Assembly: GCF_051014445.1 (NCBI RefSeq) | Contig: NW_027488385.1 | Span: forward strand, 992,001-1,056,000 | Direction of reading: 5' to 3' | DNA from: Colletes latitarsis | Lineage: Eukaryota; Arthropoda; Insecta; Hymenoptera; Colletidae | Length of the DNA: 64,000 nucleotides | Shown here: positions 53,700-64,000 of the stretch, piece by piece | Layout: every line of letters begins with the position of its first letter | Position numbering within the stretch: position 1 is the stretch's first letter | Made by a program: the position numbers and the translations under genes | Notes under the pieces: generated by a model | The model's input: only the letters and a program-made list of their open reading frames with translations | Told to the model about the DNA's origin: nothing | The model's database searches: none

Positions 53700-54634
53700 G
53701 TTGAGGGCAAATCCTAGACCTAACCCAAACCTAACATGCGTTATCCTCTAAAATATTTTTCAAGACCAGGTTTAATTGAATGTTTCAGTGTGGTACCACA
53801 TTACTACGTGATCCAAACCAGTAAAAACCCAGGATCCGTTCAACAAGTATGTGGAGAATGCGAAAGTATGAGTTTGATGGGTGAAAATCCTCGGCCTAAC
53901 ATAGACCTAACATGCGTTATCCTCAAAAATATTGATCGAAACCAGGTTTAATCGACTGTTTGAGTGTGGTACCACATTACTACGTGATCCAAACCAGTAA
54001 AAACCCAGGATCCGTTCAACAAGTATGTGAAGAATGCGAAAGTATGAGTGTGATGAGTGAAAAACCCCGGCCTAACCTAGACCTAACATGCGGTATCCTC
54101 AAAAATATTGATCGAAACCTGGTTTAATCGTCTGTTTCAGTGCGGTACCACATTACTATGTGATCCAAACCAGAAAAAACCCTGTATCTGTTCAACAAGT
54201 ATGTGAGGAATGTGAAAGTATGAGTCTGATGAGTGAAAATCCCATGGCTAACCTAGACCTAACATGCGTTATCCTCTAAAATATTGATCCAAACAAGGTT
54301 TAATGGACTGTTTCAGTGTGGTACCATTTTACTACGTGATCCAAAGCAGAAAAACCCCCCAATCACGTCAACATGTATGTTAAAACTGCGAAAGTATGAC
54401 CCTGATGAGGGTAAATCCCAGGCCTAACCTAGACCTAACATGCGTTGTCCTCTAAAATATTGATGGAAACCAGGTTTAATTGACTGTTTCAGTGTTGTAC
54501 TTCATTACTACGTGATGAAATCCAGAAAAAGCCCAGGATCTAGTCATCAAGTATGAGAAATATGCGAAAGAATGAGCCTGATGAGAGCAAATCCCAGACC
54601 TAACCTAGACCTAACATGAATTATTCTCTAAAAT

Positions 54635-56166
54635 ATTGATCGAAACCAGGTTTAATCGATTGTTTCAGTGTGGTACCACATTACTATGTGATCCAAACCA
54701 GAAAATAACCCAGGATCTGTTCAACGAGTATGTGAAGTGTGCGAAAGTATGAGTCTGATGAGGGCAAATCCAAGACCTAACCCAAACCTAACATGCGTTA
54801 TCCTCTAAAATATTTATCAAGACCAGGTTTAATTGAATGTTTCAGTGTGGTACCACATTACTACCTGAACCAAACCAGAAAAAACCCTGTATCTGTTCAA
54901 CAAGTTTGTGAAGAATGCTAAAGTATGAGTCTGATGAGTGAAAATCCCAGGGCTAACCTAGACCTAACATGCGTTATCCTCAAAAATATTCATTGAAACC
55001 AGGTTTAATCGACTGTTTCAGTGTGGTACCACTTTACTGCGTGATCCAAAGCAGAAAAAGCCCTCGATCAGGTCAACATGTATGTTAAAACTGCGAAAGT
55101 ATGACCCTGATGTGGGCAAATCCCAGGCCTAACCTAGACCTAACATGCGCTGTCCTCTAAAATATTGATGGAAACCAGGTTTAATTGACTGTTTCAGTGT
55201 TGCACTTCATTACTACGTGATCCAAACCAGTAAAAACCCAGGATCCGTTCAACAAGTATGTGAAGAATGTGAATGTATGAGTGTGATGAGTGAAAATCCC
55301 CGGCCTAACCTAGACCTAACATGCGTTATCTTCGAAAATATTGATCGAAACCTGGTTTAATCGTCTCTTTCAGTGTGGTACCATATTACTATGTGATCCA
55401 AACCAGAAAATAACCCAGGATCTGTTCAACGAGTATGTGAAGTGTGCGAAAGTATGAGTCTGATGAGGGCAAATCCCAGACCTATCCCAGACCTAACATG
55501 CATTATCCTCTATAACATTTATCAAGACCAGGTTTAATTGAATGTTTCAGTGTGGTACCACATTACTACGTGATCCAAACCAGTAAAAACCCAGGATCCG
55601 TTCAGCAAGTATGTGGAGAATGCGAAAGTATGAGTTTGATGAGTGAAAATCCTCGGCCTAACCTAGACCTAACATGCGTTATCCTCAAAAATATTGATCG
55701 AAACCAGGTTTAATCGATTGTTTCAGTGTGGTACCACATTACTATGTGATCCAAACCAGAAAATAACCCAGGATCTGTTCAACGAGTATGTGAAGTGTGC
55801 GAAAGTATGAGTCTGATGAGGGCAGATCCCAGGCCTAACCTAGACCTAACATGCGTTATCTTCAAAAATATTGATCGAAACCAGGTTTAATCGACTGTTT
55901 CAGTGTGGTACCACATTACTATGTGTTCCAAAGCAGAAAAAGCCAGGGATCTGTTCAACAAGTATGTGAAGAACGCGAAAAAATGAACCTGATGAGGGCA
56001 GATCCCAGGCCTAACCTAGGCCTAACATGCGTTATCTTCTAAAATATTGAGCGAAACCAGGTTTAATTGACTGTTTCAGTGTGGTACCACATTACTACGT
56101 GATCCAATCCAGAAATAGCCCAGGATCTAGCCATGAAGTATGAGAAATATGCGAAAGTATGAGCCT
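54635..56166. repeat. Duplicated block, copy 2 (shift 2467 bp, 14 monomers)
   Basis: Partner of 52168-53699. Part of it (about 55010-55660) is repeated a third time near 56420-57070 at a shift of about 1410 bp, again with TGCGCTGTCC and TCGTCTCTTTC. Confidence 0.85.
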
Positions 56167-57165
56167 GATGAGGGCAAATCCTAGGCCTAACCCAGACCTA
56201 ACATACGTTGGCCTCTAAAATATTTATCAAGACCAGGTTTAATTGAATGTTTCAGTGTGGTACCACATTACTACGTGATCCAAACCAGAAAAAACCCAGG
56301 ATCCGTTCAACAAGTATGTGAAGAATGCGAAAGTATGAGTCTGATGAGTGAAAATCCCAGGCCTAACCTAGACCTAACATGCGTTATCTTCAAAAATATT
56401 GATCGAAACCAGGTTTAATCGACTGTTTCAGTGTGGTACCACTTTACTGCGTGATCCAAAGCAGAAAAAACCCTCGATCAGGTCAACATGTATGTTAAAA
56501 CTGCGAAAGTATGACCCTGATGTGGGCAAATCCCAGGCCTAACCTAGACCTAACATGCGCTGTCCTCTAAAATATTGATGGAAACTAGGTTTAATTGACT
56601 GTTTCAGTGTTGCACTTCATTACTACGTGATCCAAACCAGTAAAAACCCAGGATCCGTTCAACAAGTATGTGAAGAATGTGAAAGTATGAGTGTGATGAG
56701 TGAAAATCCCCGGCCTAACCTAGACCTAACATACGTTGCCCTCGAAAATATTGATCGAAACCTGGTTTAATCGTCTCTTTCAGTGTGGTACCACATTACT
56801 ATGTGATCCAAACCAGAAAATAACCCAGGATCTGTTCAACGAGTATGCGAAGAATGTGAAAGTATGAGTCTGATGAGGGCAAATCCCAGACCTATCCCAG
56901 ACCTAACATGCATTATCCTCTATAATATTTATCAAGACCAGGTTTAATTGAATGTTTCAGTGTGGTACCACATTACTACGTGATCCAAACCACTAAAAAC
57001 CCAGGATCCGTTCAACAAGTATGTGGAGAATGCGAAAGTATGAGTTTGATGAGTGAAAATCCTCGGCCTAACCTAGACCTAACATGCGTTATCCTCAAAA
57101 ATATTGATCGAAACCTGGTTTAATCGACTGTTTCAGTGTGGTACCACATTACTATGTGATCCAAA

Positions 57166-57580
57166 GCAGAAAAAGCCAGGGATCTGTTCAACAAGTATGT
57201 GAAGAACGCGAAAATATGAACCTGATGAGGGCAGATCCCAGGCCTAACCTAGGCCTAACATGCGTTATCTTCTAAAATATTGAGCGAAACCAGGTTTAAT
57301 TGACTGTTTCAGTGTGGTACTACATTACTACGTGATCCAATCCAGAAATAGCCCAGGATCTAGCCATGAAGTATGAGAAATATGCGAAAGTATGAGCCTG
57401 TTGAGGGCAAATCCTAGACCTAACCCAAACCTAACATGCGTTATCCTCTAAAATATTTTTCAAGACCAGGTTTAATTGAATGTTTCAGTGTGGTACCACA
57501 TTACTACGTGATCCAAACCAGTAAAAACCCAGGATCCGTTCAACAAGTATGTGGAGAATGCGAAAGTATGAGTCTGATGA
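57166..57580. repeat. Segment matching 53466-53880 (shift 3700 bp, 21 monomers)
   Basis: Shared variants are AAAGCCAGGGATCTG, TTATCTTCTAAAATATTGAG, GTACTACATTAC, CTGTTGAGGG and TATTTTTCAAGACC. The match fades after GTATGAGT, where the two copies read CTGATGAG and TTGATGGG. It shows that the right domain also experienced block duplication. Confidence 0.78.
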
Positions 57581-60500
57581 GTGAAAATCCTCGGCCTAAC
57601 CTAGACCTAACATGCGTTGTCCTCTAAAATATTGATGGAAACCAGGTTTAATTGACTGTTTCAGTGTTGTACTTCATTACTACGTGATGAAATCCAGAAA
57701 AAGCCCAGGATCTAGCCATCAAGTATGAGAAATATGCGAAAGAATGAGCCTGATGAGAGCAAATCCCAGACCTAACCTAGACCTAACATGAATTATTCTC
57801 TAAAATATTGATCAAATCCAGGATTAATTGACTGTTTCAATGTGGTACCACATTTCTACGTGATCCAATCCAGAAATAGCCCAGGATCCAGCCATGAAGT
57901 ATGAGAAATATGCGAAAGCATGAGCCTGATGGGGGCAAATCCTAGACCTAACCCAGACCTAACATGCGTTATCCTCTAAAATATTTATCAAGACCAGGTT
58001 TAATTGAATGTTTCAGTGTGGTACCACATTACTACGGGATCCAAACCAGTAAAAACCCAGGATCCGTTCAACAAGTATGTGAAGAATGCGAAAGTATGAG
58101 TCTGATGAGTGAAAATCCCCGGCCTAACCTAGACCTAACATGCGTTATCCTCAAAAATATTGATCGAAACCAGGTTTAATCGACTGTTTCAGTATGGTAC
58201 CACAATAATACGTGACCCAAACCGGAAAAAACCCATGATCTGTTCAACAAGTATGTGGAGAATGCGAAAGTATGAGTCTGATGAGTGAAAATCCTCGGCC
58301 TAACCTGGACATAACATGCGTTGTCCCCTAAAATATTGATGGAAACCAGGTTTAATTGACTGTTTCAGTGTGGTACCACATTACTATGTGATCCAAACCA
58401 GAAAAAACCCTGTATCTGTTCAACAAGTATGTGAAGATTGCGAAAGTATGAGTCTGATGAGTGAAAATCCCAGGGCTATCCTAGACCTAACATGCGTTAT
58501 CCTCTAAAATATTGATCCAAACAAGGTTTAATGGACTGTTTCAGTGTGGTACCACGTTACTACGTGATCCAAAGCAGAAAAAACCCTCGATCAGGTCAAC
58601 ATGCATGTTAAAACTGCGAATGTATGACCCTGATGAGGGCAAATCCCAGGCCTAACCTAGACCTAACATGCGTCATCTTCTAAAATATTGAGCGAAACCA
58701 GGTTTAATTGACTGTTTCAGTGTGGTACCACATTACTACGTGATGCAATCCAGAAATATCCCAGGATATAGCCATGAAGTATGAGAAATGTGCGAAAGTA
58801 TGAGCCTGATGAGGGCAAATCCTAGACCTAACCCAGACCTAACATGCGTTGTCCTCTAAAATATTTATCAAGACCAGGTTTAATTGATTGTTTCAGTGTG
58901 GTACCGCATTACTACGTGATCCAAACCAGTAAAAACCCAGGATCCGTTCAACAAGTATGTGGAGAATGCGAAAGTATGAGTCTGATGAGTGAAAATCCTC
59001 GGCCTAACCTAGACCTAACATGCGTTGTCCTCTAAAATATTGATCGAAACCTGGTTTAATCGACTGTTTCAGTATGGTACCGCATTACTACATGACCCAA
59101 ACCAGAAAAAACCCAGGATCTGTTCAACAAGTATGTGAAAAACGCGAAAGTATGAGCCTGATGAGGGCAAATCCCAGGCCTAACCTAGACCTAACATGCG
59201 TTATCCTCAAAAATATTGATCGAAACCTGGTTTAATCGACTGTTTCAGTATGGTACCGCATTACTACATGACCCAAACCAGAAAAAACCCAGGATCAGTT
59301 CAACAAGTACGTGAAAAACGCGAAAGTATGACCCTGATGAGGGCGAATCTCAGACCTATCCCAGACCTAACTTGCGTTGTCCTCTAAGATATTGATGGAA
59401 ACCAGGTTTAATTGACTGTTTCATTGTTGTACTTCATTACTACGTGATGCAATCCAGAAATAGCCCAGGAACTAGCCATCAAGTATGAGAAATATGCGAA
59501 AGAATGAGCCTGATGAGAGCAAATCCCAGACCTAACCTAGAACTAACATGAATTATTCTCTAAAATATTGGTCGAAACCAGGTTTAATTGACCGCTTCAG
59601 TGTGGTCCCACATTACTACGTGATCCAAACCAGAAAAAACCCAGGATCCGTTCAACAAGTATGTGAAGAATACGAAAGTATGTGTCTGATGAGTGAAAAT
59701 CCCAGGCCTAACCTAGACCTAACATGCGTTATCCTCAAAAATATTGATCGAAACCTGGTTTAATCGACTGTTTCAGTATGGTACCGCATTACTACATGAC
59801 CCAAACCAGAAAAAACCCAGGATCTGTTCAACAAGTATGTGAAAAACGCGAAAGTATGAGCCTGATGAGGGCAAATCCCAGACCTATCCCAGACCAAACT
59901 TGCGTTATCCTCTAAAATATTGATCGAAACCAGGTTTAATTGACTGTTTCAGTGTGGTACCACATTACTACGTGTCCAATCCAGAAATAGCCAAGGATCT
60001 AGCCATGAAGTATGAGAAACATGCGAAAGTATGAGCCTGACGAGGGCAAAGCCTAGACCTAACCCAGACCTAACGTGCGTTATCCTCTAAAATATTTATC
60101 ATGACCAGGTTTAATTGATTGTTTCAGTGTGGTCCCACATTACTACGTGATCCAAACCAGAAAAAACCCAGGATCCGTTCAACAAGTATGTGAAGAACGC
60201 GAAAGTATGAGTCTGATGAGTGAAAATCCCAGGCCTAACCTAGACCTAACATGCGTTATCCTCAAAATTATTAATCGAAACCTGGTTTAATCGACTGTTT
60301 CAGTTTGGTACCACATTACTACGTGACCCAAACCAGAAAAAACCCAGGATCTGTTCAACAAGTATGTGAAAAACGCGAAAGTATGAGCCTGATGAGGGCA
60401 AATCCCAGACCTATCCCAACCCAAACTCGCGTTATCCTCTAAAATATTCATCGAAACCAGGTTTAATCGACTGTTTCAGTGTGGTACCACATTGCTACGT

Positions 60501-63500
60501 GATCCAAACCAGAAAAAACCCAGGATCAGTTCAACAAGTACGTGAAAAACGCGAAAGTATGACCCTGATGAGGGCGAATCTCAGACCTATCCCAGACCTA
60601 ACTTGCGTTATCCTCTAAAATATTGATCGAAACCAGGTTTAATTGACTGTTTCAGCGTGGTACCGCATTACTACGTGATACAATCCAGAAACAGCCCAGG
60701 ATCTAGCCATGAAGTATGAGAAATATGCGAAAGTATGAGCCTGATGAGGGAAAATCCTAGACCTAACCAAACGTAACATGCGTTATCCTCTAAAATATTG
60801 ATCCAAACCAGGTTTAATGGACTGCTTCAGTGTGGTACCACTTTACTACGTGATGCAAACCAGAAAAAACCCAGGATCAGTTCAACAAGTACGTGAAAAA
60901 CGCGAAAGTATGACCCTGATGAGGGCGAATCCCAGACCTATCCCAGACCTAACTTGCGTTATCCTCTAAAATATTGATCGAAACCAGGTTTAATTGACTG
61001 TTTCAGCGTGGTACCGCATTACTACGTGATACAATCCAGAAACAGCCCAGGATCCAGCCATGAAGTATGAGAAATATGCGAAAGTATGAGCCTGATGGGG
61101 GCAAATCCTAGACCTAACCCAGACCTAACACGCGTTATCCTCTAAAATATTTATGAAGACCAGTTTTAATTGAATGTTTCAGTGTTGTACCACATTACTA
61201 CGTGATCCAAACCAGTAAAAACCCAGGATCCGTTCAACAAGTATGTGAAGAATGCGAAAGTATGAGTCTGATGAGTGAAAATCCCCGGCCTAACCTAGAC
61301 CTAACATGCGTTGTCCTCAAATATATTGATCGAAACCAGGTTTAATCGACTGTTTCAGTGTGGTACCACACTACTACGTGACCCAAACCTGAAAAAACCC
61401 AGGATCTGTTCAACGAGTATGTGAAAAACGCGAAAGTATGAGCCTGATGAGGGCAAATCCCAGACCTATGCCAGACCTAACTTGCGTTGTCCTCGCAGAT
61501 ATTGATGGAAACTAGGTTAAATTGACTGTTTCAGTGTTGTACTTCATTACTACGTGATGCAATCCTGATAAAGCCCAGGATCTAGCCATGAAGTGTGAGA
61601 AATATGCGAAAGTATGAGCCTGATGAGGGCAAATCCTAGACCTAACCCAAACCTAACATGCGTTATCCTCTAAAATATTTATCAAGACCAGGTTTAATTG
61701 AATGTTTCAGTGGGGTACCACATTACTACGTGAACCAAACCAGAAAAAACACAGGAGCCGTTCAACAAGTATGTGAAGAATGCGAAAGTATGAGTCTGAT
61801 GAGTGAAAATCCCAGGCCTAACCCAGACCTAACATGCGTTATCCTCTAAAACATTGATCGAAACCAGGTTTAATGGACTGTTTCAGTGTGGTACCACTTT
61901 ACTACGTGGTCCAAAGTAGAAAAAACCCTCGATCAGGTCTACATGTATGTTAAAACTGCGAAAGTATGACCCTGATGAAGGCAAATCCCAGGCCTAACCA
62001 ATACCCAACATGCGTTGTCCTCTAAAATATTGATGGAAACCAGGTTTAATTGACTGTTTCAGTGTCGTACTTCATTACTACGTGATCCAATCCAGAAATA
62101 GCCCAGGATCTAGCCATGAAGTATGAGAAATATGCGAAAGTATGAGCCTGATGAGGGCACCCTAGACGTAACCCAGACCTAACATACGTTATCCTCTATA
62201 AAATTTATCAAAACAAGGTTTAATTGAATGTTTCAGTGTGGTACCACATTACTACGTGAACCAAACCGGAAAAAACCCAGGATCCGTTCAACAGGTATGA
62301 CAAGTATGCGAAAGTATGAGTCTGATGAGTGAAAATCCCAGGCCTAACCCAGACCTAACATGCGTTATCCTCTAAAACATTGATCGAAACCAGGTTTAAT
62401 GGACTGTGTCAGTGTGGTACCACTTTACTACGCGATCCAAAGCAGAAAAAACCGTCGATCAGGTCAACATGTATGTTAAAACTGCGAAAGTATGACCCTG
62501 ATGAGGGCAAATCCCCGGCCTAACCTAGACCTAACATGCGTTATCCTCAAAAATATTGATCGAAACCAGGTTTAATCAACAGTTTCAGTGTGGTACCACA
62601 TTACTACGTGATCCAAACCAGAAAAAAACCCAGGAGCTGTTCAACAAGTACGTAAAGAATGCGAAATTATGTGTCTGATGATGCCAAATCCCAGGCCTAT
62701 CCTAGACCTAACATGCGTTATCTTCTAAAATATCGATCGAAACCAGGTTTAATGGACTGTTTCCGTGTGGTACCACATTACTACGTGATCCAAACCAGAA
62801 AAAGCCCAGGATCTAGCCATGAAGTATGAAAAATATGCGAAAGTATGAGCCTGATGAGGGCAAATGCCAGACCAAATCTAGACCTAACATGAATTATTCT
62901 ATAAAATATTGATCGAACCCAGGTTTAATGGACTGTTTCAGTGTGGTACCACATTACTACGTGACCCAAACCAGAAAAAACCCAGGATCTGTTCAGCAAG
63001 TATGTGAAAAATGCGAAAGTATGAGTCTGATGAGTGAAAATCCCAGACCTATCGCAGACCTAACTTGCGTTGTCCTCTAAAATATTGATGGAAACCAGGT
63101 TTAATTGACTGTTTCAGTGTGGTACCACATTACTACGTGATGCAATCCAGAAATAGCCCAGGATCTAGCCATGAATTATGAGAAATATGCGAAAGTATGA
63201 GCCTGATGAGCGCAAATCCCAGGCCTAACCTAGACCTAACATGCATTATCCTCTAAAATATTGATCGAAACCAGGTTTAATGGACTGTTTCAGTGTGGTA
63301 CCACATCACTACGTGATCCAAACCAGAAAGAACACACGATCCGTTCAACAAGTATGAGAGGAATGCGAAAGTATGAGTCTGATGAGAGAAAATCCCAGAC
63401 CTATCCCAGACCTAACATGCGTCATCCTCTAAAATATTGATCGAAACCAGAGTTAATTGACCGTTTCAGTGTGGTTCTACATTACTACGTGATCCAATCC

Positions 63501-64000
63501 AGAAAAAGCTCAGGATCTAGCCATCAAGTATGAGAAATATGCGTAAGGATGAGCCTGATGAGAGCAAATCCCAGACCTAACCTAGACCTAACATGTGTTA
63601 TCCTCAAAAATATTGATCGAAACCAGGTTTACTGGACTGTTTCAGTGTGGTTCCACATTACTACGTGATCCAAACCAGAAAAAACCGAGGATCTGTTCAA
63701 CAAGTATGTGAAAAACGCGAAAGTATGAGCCTGATGAGGGCGAATCCCAGACTTATCCCAGACCTAACTTGCGTTATCATCTAAAATATTGATCGAAACC
63801 AGGTTTAATCGACTGTTTCAGTGTGGTACAACATTACTACGTGATCCAAACCAGAAAAAAACCCAGGATCTTGTCAACGAGTATGAGAAGTGTGCGAAAG
63901 TATGAGTCTGATGAGGGCAAATCCCAGACCTGTCCCAGACCTAACTTGCGTTATCCTCTAAAATATTGATCGAAACCAGGTTTAATTGACTGTTTCGGTG

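Larger units (their letters stand above)
1..64000. repeat. Satellite DNA array, ~176-bp monomer, ~363 head-to-tail copies
   Basis: The whole window is a tandem array. The GTTATCCTCT block (or its ATTATTCTCT variant) that I use as monomer position 1 recurs at 19, 195, 371, 547, 723, 899, 1076, 1252, 1428 and so on to 63950, giving a mean spacing of about 176.1 bp. Single-base indels make some monomers 175 or 177 bp. All copies are in the same orientation, and I saw no inversion or foreign insertion. The hand-counted consensus is about 39% GC. Unit length near a nucleosome repeat and long homogeneous arrays are known traits of centromeric and pericentromeric satellites. Centromere identity is inferred, not shown. 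The family is not one I recognise. Confidence 0.97.
43930..64000. repeat. More divergent satellite domain
   Basis: The same monomer continues in the same orientation, but neighbouring copies carry more private substitutions and small indels, for example GTTAACCTCT, TTTTTTGGAC near 47780 and CCCCCCAATC near 54355. Duplicated blocks are still visible (shifts of 352, 2467, 2641 and 3700 bp) but are mostly shorter or interrupted. The subtype with AACATGTATGTT is commoner here. The pattern fits older, less homogenised satellite next to a younger core. No non-satellite sequence is reached by base 64000. Confidence 0.7.

Noticed and set aside
1..64000. CRISPR array or bacterial repeat region
   Set aside because: There are no short repeats separated by unique spacers. 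The unit itself is 176 bp and contiguous, with higher-order structure typical of eukaryotic satellites.

Overview
The window is one uninterrupted block of eukaryotic satellite DNA. From base 1 to base 64000 it is a head-to-tail tandem array of a roughly 176-bp monomer, about 363 copies, all in the same orientation. I found no protein-coding gene, RNA gene, transposon insertion, telomeric tract, CRISPR array or unique-sequence island. The monomer length is close to one nucleosome plus linker, the array is long and homogeneous, and there are multi-kilobase higher-order duplications. This is typical of centromeric or pericentromeric satellites of plants and animals. I do not recognise the family: it does not match the primate alpha-satellite, mouse minor-satellite, Arabidopsis or Brassica centromere repeats as I know them, so no species is named.

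Monomer anatomy (numbered from the GTTATCCTCT block as position 1; consensus about 39% GC, counted by hand). The features in order are: a dyad AAACCAGGTTT at 24-34; a dyad TGTGGTACCACA at 50-61 with a KpnI-like core; an A6 tract near 83-88; a 9-bp direct repeat at 106/125; and an 11-bp tandem (CCCAGACCTAA-like) at 150-171. A 13-bp direct repeat (TGATCSAAACCAG) lies at 18-30 and 70-82. Several monomer types can be told apart by linked variants. The main split is at the second dyad: intact (GTGGTACCAC), broken by one base (GTGGTCCCAC), or heavily altered (GTTGTACTTC).

Layout. From 1 to about 43.9 kb, a modest set of monomer types is reused in near-identical multi-monomer blocks, which points to recent segmental amplification. 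Clear duplications have shifts of 529 bp (3 monomers), 3349 bp (19), 1584 bp (9), 1409 bp (8), 1232 bp (7), 7220 bp (41), 2643 bp (15) and 175 bp (1). From about 43.9 kb to the end, monomers carry more private substitutions. A subtype with AACATGTATGTT is more frequent there, and duplications (352 bp, 2467 bp, 3700 bp, 2641 bp) are shorter or more eroded. The simplest reading is a younger, homogenised core on the left grading into older satellite on the right, with no array edge inside the window.

Nothing here acts as an operon or pathway. The plausible function is chromosomal: nucleosome phasing, kinetochore or heterochromatin seeding, possibly through the dyad elements. That functional reading is inference from repeat architecture.
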